This document shows positions 6,301 through 11,077 of a stretch of 11,105 bases of DNA, piece after piece. Every line of letters begins with the position of its first letter. Positions within the stretch are counted from its first letter, which is position 1. The notes under the pieces are model-generated. The model ran no database searches. It worked only from the letters and a program-made list of their open reading frames with translations, and had not been told where the DNA came from. The stretch is from JANXQG01 sp037147235 (lineage in GTDB: Bacteria > Planctomycetota > Planctomycetia > Pirellulales > Thermoguttaceae), in NCBI GenBank assembly GCA_037147235.1, contig JBAWVO010000218.1:1-11105 (forward strand), read 5' to 3'. Both the position numbers and the translations under genes were made by a program.

Positions 6301-8481
6301 ACCATCAACGCGGGCGTTGTCTTGGGCGGTGCCAATGTCCTTACAACCGCCAGCGGCAAGACATTGACGGTTGGCGGCGCGATCAGCGGCACTGGCGGGC
6401 TCACGCTGGCAGGCTCGGGCACCACGATCCTCAGCGGCAACAACAGCTATACCGGCACAACCACCCTCAGCGGGGGCACGTTGAGCACGGCTTCGATCGG
6501 CTACGGCAGCAACGCCGGCAACCTCGGTGCGGCCAGCAATGCGGCCGGCAACCTCGTCTTCAACGGCGGCGTCCTGCGGTACACCGCCGCGGGCGAGATC
6601 ACCGACCGCGGCTTTACGATCAACGCCGGCCAGGTAGCTACCTTGAACATCAGCAATCCGGCGGCCAACCTCACGTTCACCGGCAGCTCAGTCGCTACGA
6701 CCGGCGGCTTGGCCATAACCGGGCCGGGCCAGTTGACGCTTGCCGGCACCTACGGCTTCACCGGGGCCACGACCGTCAGCGGCGGCACGCTCTCGATCGG
6801 CAACGGCGGCAGCGGAGCTTCGATCGCCACCAGCGGCGTTGCCCTCTCCAATAACGCCAACCTCACTTTCAACCATTCAGACCCGATCATCTTCAGCAAG
6901 GCGATCACCGGCACGGGCTCGTTGACCAAGACCGGTGGCGGCACGCTGTCCTTGACCACATCGCAGAACTACACCGGCGCAACCACTATCAACGGCGGCG
7001 TGCTCAAGCTCCAGGGTGGGCCTCTACTGACGGTCACGAACGGGCTCTCGCTGTGGCTCGATGCCGGCGGCTTCCAGACAGCCGGGCTGCTGGGGACCTG
7101 GCCGGACCAGAGCGGCAATGGCCGCAACCTCACGCAAAGCAATGCCGCCAATCAGCCCTCCGTGGTCCTCAACGCCATCAATGGCCTGCCAGTAGTGCAG
7201 TTCAATGGAAACGGCGTGCTCGGCAACGCCACCAACTTCGGCAACAATTACACGATCTTCAGCGTCTCGAACATGCTCGGCACGAACAAACAACGCCTGA
7301 TCACGGCCAACAACAACTGGCTGCTGGGCTACTGGGGCGGCAACAAGGATGCGATGTATGCCGAAGGTTGGGTGAATTCCGGCAGCTTGGCGGACACCGC
7401 CGTTCACGTCTACGGTGCTACGGGCAACAATGGAGGCCCCACCAGTTTCTATGACGGCGGCACACTGCTGGCGAGCAACAACGGCGGCATCACCGGTCCG
7501 AACGGCCTGAGTCTTGGCGCTTTTAACAACACTCCCAGTGTGGAGGGCTCCGCTGGCAACATCGCCGAAATCGTCGTCTACGATCACACGCTCAGCGATG
7601 CCGATCGTGCGGCCGTCGTCAGCTACCTCAACTTCAAGTGGTTGGGCAGCGGCGGTGGCGGAAGCGCCGCCAATCTACTCCCTACCGGCAGTCCCGTGGT
7701 GATCGGGGCCGCCGCCGCGCTGGACCTCAACGGCGTCAACCAGGCGATTGGCGGGCTGACCGGCCCGGCGGGTGCGGTCGTCGGCAATAGCGGCAAGACT
7801 GCGGCGACACTAACGTTCGATCCAGGCAGCGCAATCACCACTTTCGGTGGAACGATCCGCGACGGCATGCTCAGCGGCGGCACCGGACAGGTCGCGCTGA
7901 ATGTTCGCAGCGGCACCCTGACGCTTACCGGCAGCAGCACCTACAGCGGCAGCACCACGATCAACGCTGGCAAGCTAGTCGTCGACGGTCTACTGGCCAG
8001 TCTGGTCACGGTCAATAGTGGCGGCAGCCTGGGCGGCACGGGCAGCCTGGCGAGCATTACCGTCAATGCCAGCGGCCACCTCGGCCCAGGCAATTCGCCA
8101 GGCATCTTGCACCTAAGCGGAAACCTCATACTGCTGGCTGGTGCTGTTATGGACTTTGAGCTAGACTCGCCCGGCAATGGATACGACCAGTTGGACATAT
8201 CTGGGCAGGCAACCCTCAACGGCACGTTGAACGTGACTCTCTTTAACGGCTTTGCGCCGTCACAAGGGCAGAGTTTTGACATCTTCAATTTCAATGGCGT
8301 GCCAATCGGGCAATTTGCCCAGCTCAATTTGCCCGTTCTAAGCAGCGGCCTGAGCTGGAACACCAGCAGCCTTTATACGACTGGGGAGATCAGCGTAGTC
8401 CCCGAACCCTCCACCCTCGCCCTGCTCGGTGTCAGTATGATCGGACTGTTGGGCTGGGCGTGGCGTCGACGGCAAAGTTGA
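385..8481 (+). CDS. Giant secreted TIGR03790 / PATR-repeat / LamG / PEP-CTERM protein (2698 aa)
   Basis: This is a surface or matrix-type protein of unknown function. Residues 1-28 are a Sec signal peptide (basic MNRSR start, hydrophobic core, cleavage after LMA). Residues about 35-392 match the TIGR03790 family, with PGSWADDLTS at 303 and GDMLAQPYA at 383. Residues about 394-575 look Ig-like. From about 713 come PATR motifs of the type K-x-G-x-GTLTLSG-x-N-x-Y-x-G, near residues 713, 1013, 1115, 1209, 1433, 1527, 1598, 1702, 2009, 2113, 2179 and 2510. These predict a beta-helical passenger. Residues 2216-2421 form a LamG-like domain, and the C-terminus is a PEP-CTERM signal. The protein is rich in Gly, Ser, Thr, Asn and Ala and poor in Lys and Cys. 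No autotransporter beta-barrel is present, as expected for PATR proteins that use exosortase sorting. The ATG at 385 has GAAGG at 373-377, 7 bases upstream. Substrate and partners are unknown. Confidence 0.93.
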   Translation: MNRSRASLSVLVLALALGCFAAPSPLMAGGGGENMLLVVNPNDPASLQIANAYAALRNIPANNILFIAPPTDYHNDGLPISQAEVTNTYLTPISVAISARGLTNQIDYIGTIGQAVEFPVSGVSLTTQISLNYALTLLTPLTNGSGLTMNTSPLVSGSTGLYESPSSIPVGSNLAIHHSATYSSYFPYASASYSTQYYMSGTIGYTGTNGNTVGEVIASLQSAAASDGTRPAGAIYFEDNGDIRSTTRHGQWPATESQLTARNIPWVYESNTSGATPQNRSDVLGAVCGLATMNLPNGSTYLPGSWADDLTSYGCTFYDYGQTKSTKFIAAGAAGTTGSVAEPYAISQRFTNSSLYTFMADGSTLGECFAKSVAAPDIQMPLGDMLAQPYADVPKVSITSGPGNYGFAKGTISISASAGLTNPHIATGINSLELLIDGLISSFVSGGSGTFNFNTSTLSDGVHEVRIVGINNSQAASEGYAAQQIVVNNHGRAINFNGGNLTLTSSAATISLAATAGDGTVSHVELTCLGRVVAQAGGSPGSLSLSRSSLAPGDNVIVPVAVFGDGMQVAGGAFVVHVASGAVNGWGNSAGNGLWSRPLNWTSGSLPQNNDGVARFSGAAHGGTVMLDISATVEEIALDNSGGGDYTIAASPGQTLTLSSTNGSASQCLVNVLSGNHTISAPLALATGGNLFAVANPADSLAVSGNVSGNGSVTKTGAGTLTLSGSNAYTGNALVAAGVLAISGANALPGTSVVTVQPGGNLSVADSTARTTPVAGLTLAGPATVTLDWNGGNADQITTNATATTSGKLGISLNPTNAPSGGPFTLIQAAGGLDSGTYYLANNTNYTATLTVSSTAVQVGSYAAQVALTTAYWYGGLVSGAGSAMALSASDGSTSNWSSTAGSYTTTALVPGPTTDVILSATGASQQGKIVLGANMSVNSLTFNDTTPVTIANDGFAISLNSTGSGASSAISANQSAAVNAGIALGGAAVFTTAGGKTLTIGGAISGGSLTVAGSGTTVLSGTNSFAGGVTICSPSTLKLGAAEVIPSGPSKGNVIINGTLDLNGNSDTINGLSGSGRVDNSTGAGTYTFSVGGNDATTTFSGSIQNTSGFVALSKIGAGTLTLSGTNSYAGPTQVLAGTLALGSSSALPAASPITVNGGTLDLGAFRSTAASLILQNGTVTGSNGVLTASFFSLQNGVVSVPLAGPGALSKSTMGTVVLSGSNTYSGGTVLSGGTLAASADSSLGASGGTLTFDGGTLQVLTNQFNSLSRPVQWNSAGGTLWIDDPANTFVLFAQNLLGNGPLVKAGPGSLQLVGSTTNINIAVRDGLLLLSGSASQFTGNPVVSLSNTAVLSLNNHNETISGLNLSGGTINGGTGTLTLNGIVNYLPSTWPTTITGNLALGPAGGTFQIDPSVSPVTIGQSLSGNPASGLVKTGGGTLILFGTNSYAGPTQVLAGTLALGSSSALPAASPITVNGGTLDLGAFRSTAASLILQNGTVTGSNGVLTASFFSLQNGVVSVPLAGPGALSKSTTGTVVLSGSNTYSGGTLLSAGTLQIGLGGVTGTLGLDMAPVIDNGTLVFNRAGTLSVTSPISGTGSVIQAGPGTTLLSGSNTYSGPTTISAGILQLGAAGAIPSGAGMGNVAVNGTLDLNGNSPTVNSLSGSGTVDNLAVAGACTLAVGANGATSTFSGSIKNTSGLVAMAKTGAGMLTLSGSNSYSGSTFVTAGTLLISGTSALPSTGTVSVQSGGNLSLADSTASHTPVAGLTLAGPATVTLDWIGGNADQIITSADQITTNATATTSGRVGISLNLTNTPSGGPFTLIQAAGGLDNATYYLANNTNYSATLTLSSTAVQVASYSSQVRLLNAYWFGGRVPGAQNAMALSNGTASNWSSTAGTGAAVRLTVPGSMAAVFFSATGATQQNNIVLGANMSVSRLTFNDTAPITIANDGCAITLNSPGTGTTSAVSANQNATINAGVVLGGANVLTTASGKTLTVGGAISGTGGLTLAGSGTTILSGNNSYTGTTTLSGGTLSTASIGYGSNAGNLGAASNAAGNLVFNGGVLRYTAAGEITDRGFTINAGQVATLNISNPAANLTFTGSSVATTGGLAITGPGQLTLAGTYGFTGATTVSGGTLSIGNGGSGASIATSGVALSNNANLTFNHSDPIIFSKAITGTGSLTKTGGGTLSLTTSQNYTGATTINGGVLKLQGGPLLTVTNGLSLWLDAGGFQTAGLLGTWPDQSGNGRNLTQSNAANQPSVVLNAINGLPVVQFNGNGVLGNATNFGNNYTIFSVSNMLGTNKQRLITANNNWLLGYWGGNKDAMYAEGWVNSGSLADTAVHVYGATGNNGGPTSFYDGGTLLASNNGGITGPNGLSLGAFNNTPSVEGSAGNIAEIVVYDHTLSDADRAAVVSYLNFKWLGSGGGGSAANLLPTGSPVVIGAAAALDLNGVNQAIGGLTGPAGAVVGNSGKTAATLTFDPGSAITTFGGTIRDGMLSGGTGQVALNVRSGTLTLTGSSTYSGSTTINAGKLVVDGLLASLVTVNSGGSLGGTGSLASITVNASGHLGPGNSPGILHLSGNLILLAGAVMDFELDSPGNGYDQLDISGQATLNGTLNVTLFNGFAPSQGQSFDIFNFNGVPIGQFAQLNLPVLSSGLSWNTSSLYTTGEISVVPEPSTLALLGVSMIGLLGWAWRRRQS
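487..1560 (+). other. TIGR03790-family domain of the giant protein
   Basis: The domain opens with a beta strand and helix typical of the family (NMLLVVNPNDPAS, then IANAYAALRNIP). It ends with the family's most conserved block: PGSWADDLTSYG, then GAAGTTGSVAEPY, then GECFAKSV, then GDMLAQPYA. From established knowledge, this family of unknown function occurs in Planctomycetes, Acidobacteria and relatives, often in secreted proteins carrying sorting signals. I recognise it from these motifs by eye and have not scored it against the model. No catalytic residues can be assigned. Confidence 0.75.
2527..3468 (+). repeat. Module X, first copy
   Basis: This 942-base segment is repeated as X' at 5494-6456 in the same orientation. 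The aligned proteins share long identical runs such as TPVAGLTLAGPATVTLDW and GGPFTLIQAAGGLD, and about two-thirds of residues match by eye. It begins and ends inside PATR motifs. Confidence 0.85.
3502..3780 (+). repeat. Module Y, first copy
   Basis: This 279-base segment is repeated without net length change as Y' at 5266-5544, in the same orientation. Shared landmarks are IPSG, NGTLDLNGNS and FSGSI-x-NTSG, leading into a PATR motif. The copies are clearly diverged. Confidence 0.8.
3760..4073 (+). repeat. Module Z, first copy of a 314-base near-perfect repeat
   Basis: Comparing base by base, this segment matches 4714-5027 at 313 of 314 positions. The only difference is T at 4028 against C at 4982, which changes Met to Thr (STMGT against STTGT). 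Identity starts in one PATR motif (GTNSYAGP) and stops abruptly in the next (SGSNTYSGG). Confidence 0.95.
4714..5027 (+). repeat. Module Z', second copy of the 314-base repeat
   Basis: This is a direct repeat of 3760-4073 at an offset of 954 bases, with a single C/T difference at 4982. Flanking sequence on both sides differs from that of the first copy, so the repeat unit is sharply bounded. Near-identity at synonymous sites implies a recent duplication or gene conversion. Confidence 0.95.
5266..5544 (+). repeat. Module Y', second copy
   Basis: This is a diverged copy of 3502-3780 with the same 279-base length. It runs directly into X' and shares the PATR motif at 5494-5544 with it. In the first set, by contrast, Y follows X and leads into Z. 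Confidence 0.8.
5494..6456 (+). repeat. Module X', second copy
   Basis: This is a diverged direct copy of 2527-3468, 21 bases longer overall. The extra length is explained by the 21-base tandem duplication at 5731-5772, apart from small indels that cancel out. It keeps the reading frame throughout. Confidence 0.85.
5731..5772 (+). repeat. 21-base tandem duplication inside module X'
   Basis: Two adjacent 21-base units (5731-5751 and 5752-5772) encode ADQIITS and ADQITTN, differing at two bases. Module X at the matching place (around 2764-2784) has only one unit. The insertion is in frame and adds seven residues. Confidence 0.9.
7030..7647 (+). other. LamG-like (concanavalin A-type jellyroll) domain of the giant protein
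   Basis: Residues 2216-2421 carry the usual landmarks of secreted planctomycete LamG-like domains: LSLWLDAGG, then WPDQSGNGRNLTQS, then NGLPVVQFNGNG, and a closing helix-like segment IAEIVVYDHTLSDADR followed by VVSYLNFKW. Such domains form a beta-sandwich and often bind carbohydrate or protein ligands. The ligand here cannot be read from the sequence. The domain sits between the eleventh and twelfth PATR motifs. Confidence 0.8.
8398..8478 (+). other. PEP-CTERM sorting signal
   Basis: The last 27 residues start with VPEPSTLALLG, continue as a single hydrophobic segment and end in the basic WRRRQS. This is the canonical three-part PEP-CTERM signal recognised by exosortase (EpsH-type) systems. 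It predicts that the protein is cut at the PEP motif and released to, or anchored at, the outer surface or an exopolysaccharide matrix. No exosortase gene lies in this window. Confidence 0.95.
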
Positions 8482-8509
8482 GCTTCGGTACAAAATAGAA
8501 TTCTTCGGA

Positions 8510-8538
8510 AGCCCTGCTGGTCGAGAACCAGCGGGGCT
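8510..8538 (+). terminator. Strong hairpin downstream of the giant gene, likely terminator
   Basis: Bases 8510-8521 pair with 8527-8538 to give a 12-bp GC-rich stem (one G-T wobble) around a 5-base loop, starting 29 bases after the stop codon. It is followed by CTCTTCC instead of a clean T run, so its efficiency as an intrinsic terminator is uncertain. Position and stem strength still make termination the likeliest role. Confidence 0.6.
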
Positions 8539-8641
8539 CTTCCATGCGCGTTTCGCCGAAGAGTTGGTCCGATTTCTCGGAGCAACGGCAGCCAGCTAAC
8601 CTGCGTCGGTCACCCAATCCCAGCGAAGCGGCTCGGCCGCC

Positions 8642-8676
8642 GTCAAAAAGCTAGAAAACCGGCGGTTTTTCTTGAC
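8642..8676. terminator. Two-part A/T-flanked hairpin, possible bidirectional terminator
   Basis: An inner stem AAAACC/GGTTTT (8655-8660 with 8664-8669, loop GGC) is followed by TTCTT. An outer stem GTCAA (8642-8646) pairs with TTGAC (8672-8676). Read on the - strand, the stem is followed by CTAGCTTTTT, so it could end transcription either way. The stem has only two GC pairs at its core, which makes a role in termination plausible but weak. Confidence 0.35.
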
Positions 8677-8861
8677 CCGCAGGAAATTTGACAGTCGCGC
8701 CCACCTGACTTTTCAGCCAAGGCAGCCAATTGATGGATGAGCATTACGCGGCCGTGAAAGGCAAGAAAGCCAAGCAGAGGAATCGACTCCTGAATCAGTG
8801 ACGACTTGATCGTGGTCATTGGCTGGGGCTCTTGCGGCACCGTATGTCGAGAATCAGGATG

Positions 8862-8890
8862 TTGTAACTCGTCTACCTGACAGCTAAGAT
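8862..8890 (+). promoter_or_regulatory. Weak promoter candidate for the zinc-ribbon membrane protein gene
   Basis: TTGTAA at 8862-8867 matches the -35 consensus at four of six positions. After 17 bases comes TAAGAT at 8885-8890, also four of six. It would start transcription about 85 bases before the ATG at 8981. The spacing is right, but the match is modest and could be chance. Confidence 0.28.
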
Positions 8891-8980
8891 ACGGGGAGTT
8901 CACGGTGGCCTGGAGCGTAACCGGCCGGAGGCAAAATGGGAAATCACGGCCAATGCGGCCAGTAAGAGCAGGATTCGACT

Positions 8981-10063
8981 ATGAAAACCAATGCATCGCG
9001 AGGAACCTGGGGCACTCGTCAGCTAATCCATCTGTTCACGGTTGTTCTGGGCGTTCTCGTCTTCTGGTTGCTCGGATTCCTCGTCGAAGACATCGAGTCG
9101 ATCCAAGGCCCCAACTACCCTGAGATCGAGCGCAAACACGTTGACCCGGCTCTTGTGGCGAAAAGGGAGCAAGTTGGAAAACAGATTGCCGATCTCGAAA
9201 GGGTCATCAACAACAAACGTGAGCAACAACGCTTGGTGGGTGATAGCTCGCAAAACCTTCAACGCACAATCAACCAACTTCTTGAACTACAGCGGCTGAG
9301 CATCCAAAAAGCGGTCTCGCTCTCGGAAGCGGAGAAAGAAAACCTCTCAACGAGCCTGAAGAGCTTTCTCGACAGTCAGAAGAGCTATCAGGAACTGAAT
9401 CAGAATATCGCCGACCTGACCTCGAAGAAACTTGCGGTGGAGGAGGAGAAGAACCAGACCGAACAGCAGCTCGCCAAACAGAGGGAGCCTGCCCGCGAGG
9501 AGTTTCAGAAGCTCAGCGAGGCGCATCGGCTCCGCTTGGCATTTTATCAGCTAGCGATGCTCGTTCCTCTTCTGCTCGTGGCTGGATACCTAGTGATGGC
9601 GCAGCGTAGCAGTATCTACTTCCCGTTGTTTTTAGCAGTTGGAGGGGCCACCTTGGCAAAAGTCGCGCTGGTGGTCCACGAGTACTTTCCCACGCGATAT
9701 TTTAAGTACGTATTGATCCTTGCCTTGCTGGCCGTTGTAGCCCGGCTGATCATTTACCTCATTCGGATTATCGCCTTTCCCAAGATCGAGTGGCTGATCC
9801 GGCAATATCGAGAGGCATACGAGCGGTTTCTGTGCCCGATCTGCGAGTATCCGATTCGCACTGGACCGCGCAAGTTCCTTTACTGGACACGGAGAACCGT
9901 CCACAAAATTCTCCCGCAGGGCGATATCACAGGTGCCGAGGAAACCTACACCTGCCCATCCTGCGGCACGTTTGTATTCGAGGTGTGCCCATCTTGCCAG
10001 AAGATTCGACACTCGCTCTTGGCCCATTGCGAACATTGTGGAGCGAAGAAAGATGTGAATTAG
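8981..10063 (+). CDS. Membrane protein with periplasmic-type coiled coil and C-terminal double zinc ribbon (360 aa)
   Basis: I do not recognise a named family. Residues about 14-35 form a first membrane helix. Residues about 50-182 are a Glu/Lys/Gln-rich, heptad-like coiled coil with almost no glycine or proline. Three further membrane helices follow at about 188-207, 212-232 and 242-265. The C-terminal tail holds eight cysteines in four CxxC pairs (C285/C288, C325/C328, C336/C339, C350/C353), which suggests two zinc ribbons. With four helices, the coiled coil lies between helices 1 and 2 on one face and the zinc tail on the other; the positive-inside rule (basic R274-R304 region) favours a cytoplasmic tail. 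The ATG at 8981 has AGGA at 8970-8973, 7 bases upstream. A role as membrane scaffold or signalling adaptor is inference only. The reading frame is intact. Confidence 0.88.
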   Translation: MKTNASRGTWGTRQLIHLFTVVLGVLVFWLLGFLVEDIESIQGPNYPEIERKHVDPALVAKREQVGKQIADLERVINNKREQQRLVGDSSQNLQRTINQLLELQRLSIQKAVSLSEAEKENLSTSLKSFLDSQKSYQELNQNIADLTSKKLAVEEEKNQTEQQLAKQREPAREEFQKLSEAHRLRLAFYQLAMLVPLLLVAGYLVMAQRSSIYFPLFLAVGGATLAKVALVVHEYFPTRYFKYVLILALLAVVARLIIYLIRIIAFPKIEWLIRQYREAYERFLCPICEYPIRTGPRKFLYWTRRTVHKILPQGDITGAEETYTCPSCGTFVFEVCPSCQKIRHSLLAHCEHCGAKKDVN

Positions 10064-10183
10064 TTTTGTGTGACCGGGGCTGGAGGCAAATTTCTGCTCG
10101 TTTTCGCGGAGTTCTACCCGTTTCTGGCTTGTATTTCTCGCCAAAATCGCTCTAATCACGCAATCCCCTGCGGATAAACACCT

Positions 10184-10189
10184 TATTAT
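10184..10189 (+). promoter_or_regulatory. Possible -10 box for the HU-family gene
   Basis: TATTAT matches the TATAAT consensus at five of six positions and lies in the most AT-rich part of the 156-base gap before the HU gene. No -35 hexamer sits at the right distance (10161-10166 reads CAATCC), so the promoter would need an activator or another sigma factor. Confidence 0.28.
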
Positions 10190-10219
10190 ACCTATCGCCC
10201 CACACGGAGAAAAAGAACC

Positions 10220-10552
10220 ATGGCCAAAGAAGTCACCCCAAAGAAACCCCCAACCAAGACCGAACTGCTCGCCAACATCGCCGCCGTCACCGAACTGCCC
10301 AAGACGCAGGTCGCCGCAGTACTGAATGCTCTAGCTGCCGAAATCCAGACGAGCCTCGGCAAAAAGGGTGCTGGGGCAATCACGATCCCCGGCCTCGTGA
10401 AGATCGAAAAGAAGCAGGTTCCGGCCCGCAAGGCCCAGAAGGGCGTGCCCAACCCGTTCAAGCCCGGCGAGTTGATGGACCGTCCGGCCAAGCCCGCCTA
10501 CAGCAAGGTCAAGGTGCGGGCGTTGAAGATGCTCAAGGATATGGCGAAGTAG
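10220..10552 (+). CDS. HU-family histone-like DNA-binding protein (110 aa)
   Basis: The product belongs to the HU/IHF family (bacterial DNA-binding protein fold), which bends and compacts DNA as a dimer in the nucleoid. Residues 12-47 form the two dimerisation helices (TKTELLANIA, then KTQVAAVLNALAAEIQ). Residues about 55-95 form the beta sheet and DNA-binding arm, with GLVKIEKKQVPARKAQKG in place of the usual GFG-x-F segment and NPFKPGE at the arm turn. The arm keeps a proline (P88 in MDRPAKP) near the site where HU intercalates. A C-terminal helix closes the fold. The length exceeds the usual 90 residues because of a basic, proline-containing extension (KEVTPKKPPT) and a longer arm. The start has GGAG at 10206-10209, 10 bases upstream. 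The gene stands alone between two gaps. Which HU paralogue it is cannot be said. Confidence 0.9.
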   Translation: MAKEVTPKKPPTKTELLANIAAVTELPKTQVAAVLNALAAEIQTSLGKKGAGAITIPGLVKIEKKQVPARKAQKGVPNPFKPGELMDRPAKPAYSKVKVRALKMLKDMAK

Positions 10553-10684
10553 CCCAACGCAGAACATGATCGACGGCACGGCCGAGACTAGGGCCGACCC
10601 ACCGAGCGACTCGCGGCACCGCCTGTCACGTTACCCACGATCTGTCCACGTACGCGTAGGTGCTAGACGCGGGAGGAGGGGCCT

Positions 10685-10693
10685 TGATAAAAT
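10685..10693 (+). promoter_or_regulatory. Extended -10 promoter candidate for the last gene
   Basis: TGATAAAAT is an extended -10 element: the TGn motif followed by TAAAAT, five of six matches to TATAAT. A weak -35 (TAGACG at 10664-10669, four of six) lies 18 bases upstream of the hexamer. The leader to the ATG at 10769 would be about 70 bases. The rest of the 10553-10768 gap holds only small 4-5 bp hairpins and no clear terminator for the HU gene. Confidence 0.4.
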
Positions 10694-10768
10694 GAATAGT
10701 CAAACGAGCCTGGATCGGCTCTAGGTTCACTGCAAACGGAAAATGTCAGTCAACGGAAAGGAAACGAC

Positions 10769-11077
10769 ATGAAGAACGCAATCTCATTGATGGTCGCTGT
10801 AATGTCATGCATGTCACTGGATTTCGCGATGGCACAGGCTGATAAAGATTTCACGGCTATCGTTGCCAAGCGTGACAAGGCCGCAGTAATCGACGGTGTG
10901 GCAGGCGAAGGAGAATATCCGGCGGCGGTGTTGACAATGAAACAGACCCCTGCACGCGAGGACATCAACGGTTCGCCGGCCAGCGCCAAAGTGTTCCATG
11001 ACGGCAAAACACTGTACGTGATTATAACAGTACCGTTCAAGGACGGTGGCAATCGGGTGCAATCCCGTTTTGCGTAG
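10769..11077 (+). CDS. Secreted protein with the start of a CBM9-like domain, apparently cut short (102 aa)
   Basis: Residues 1-22 are a Sec signal peptide (MKNAISLMVAVMSCMSLDFAMA, cut within the next few residues). Residues about 36-90 resemble the opening strands of CBM9-type/DOMON-like beta-sandwich domains found in secreted carbohydrate-binding proteins: AAVIDGVAGEGEYP, then the spaced strand AKVFHDGKTLYVIITVPF. Such domains normally need about 180 residues or more. Here the frame runs into NRVQSRFA and stops at 11075-11077, right after the LYV strand. Frameshift, insertion or a truly short protein are all possible. AGGA at 10759-10762, 6 bases before the ATG, supports the start. The family call rests on a short match. 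Confidence 0.6.
   Translation: MKNAISLMVAVMSCMSLDFAMAQADKDFTAIVAKRDKAAVIDGVAGEGEYPAAVLTMKQTPAREDINGSPASAKVFHDGKTLYVIITVPFKDGGNRVQSRFA

Larger units (their letters stand above)
2521..7989 (+). other. PATR (autotransporter-associated beta-strand) repeat array
   Basis: About twelve copies of a roughly 30-residue motif recur through this stretch, of the form KTGAGTLTLSGSNAYTG followed by a short strand ending in AGTL or GGTL. Spacing is irregular (from about 66 to more than 300 residues) and is filled with Gly/Asn/Ser-rich strand-turn sequence. A degenerate extra copy sits near 4300-4390. PATR motifs (TIGR02601-type) are known to mark parallel beta-helix passengers. The LamG-like domain interrupts the array before the last motif at about 7912. 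Confidence 0.85.
8544..8980. other. Non-coding gap with no convincing gene
   Basis: I see no gene I would defend here. A 22-codon Lys/Arg-rich + frame (8733-8801) and an 86-codon - frame (8643-8903, GTG start) overlap each other. The - frame has some hydrophobic, protein-like stretches (IPLLGFLAFHGRVMLIH) but no recognised homology and no good ribosome binding site at its GTG. The stretch could be a decayed gene. It also carries a hairpin at 8642-8676, a small GC hairpin at 8628-8640 and a promoter-like pair at 8862-8890. Confidence 0.45.

Noticed and set aside
2521..7989. PATR array taken as a CRISPR or DNA-level tandem repeat
   Set aside because: The repeats are coding, irregularly spaced and conserved at the protein level with in-frame variation. 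They have none of the short identical repeat and unique spacer pattern of a CRISPR array.
385..8481. Classical type V autotransporter
   Set aside because: PATR motifs are named after autotransporters, but there is no C-terminal beta-barrel domain. The C-terminus is a PEP-CTERM signal, which points to exosortase processing.
8733..8801. 22-codon Lys/Arg-rich + frame
   Set aside because: Its ATG has only AAGG 10 bases upstream, and there is no supporting context. A frame of this size is expected by chance.
8643..8903. 86-codon - strand frame in the gap after the giant gene
   Set aside because: The product has a few hydrophobic protein-like stretches, but it starts at GTG without a good ribosome binding site, has no recognised homologue and ends inside a hairpin. 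It is too weak to call a gene and may be a remnant.
10579..10613. Small hairpins after the HU gene as a terminator
   Set aside because: CGGCC/GGCCG with an 8-base loop and CGAG/CTCG are only 5- and 4-bp stems and no T run follows, so they do not support a terminator call.
10692..10724. Ten-codon ORF (MNSQTSLDRL) before the last gene
   Set aside because: Its ATG overlaps the proposed extended -10 box, so it would probably lie outside the transcript. No proper ribosome binding site was found at the usual distance.
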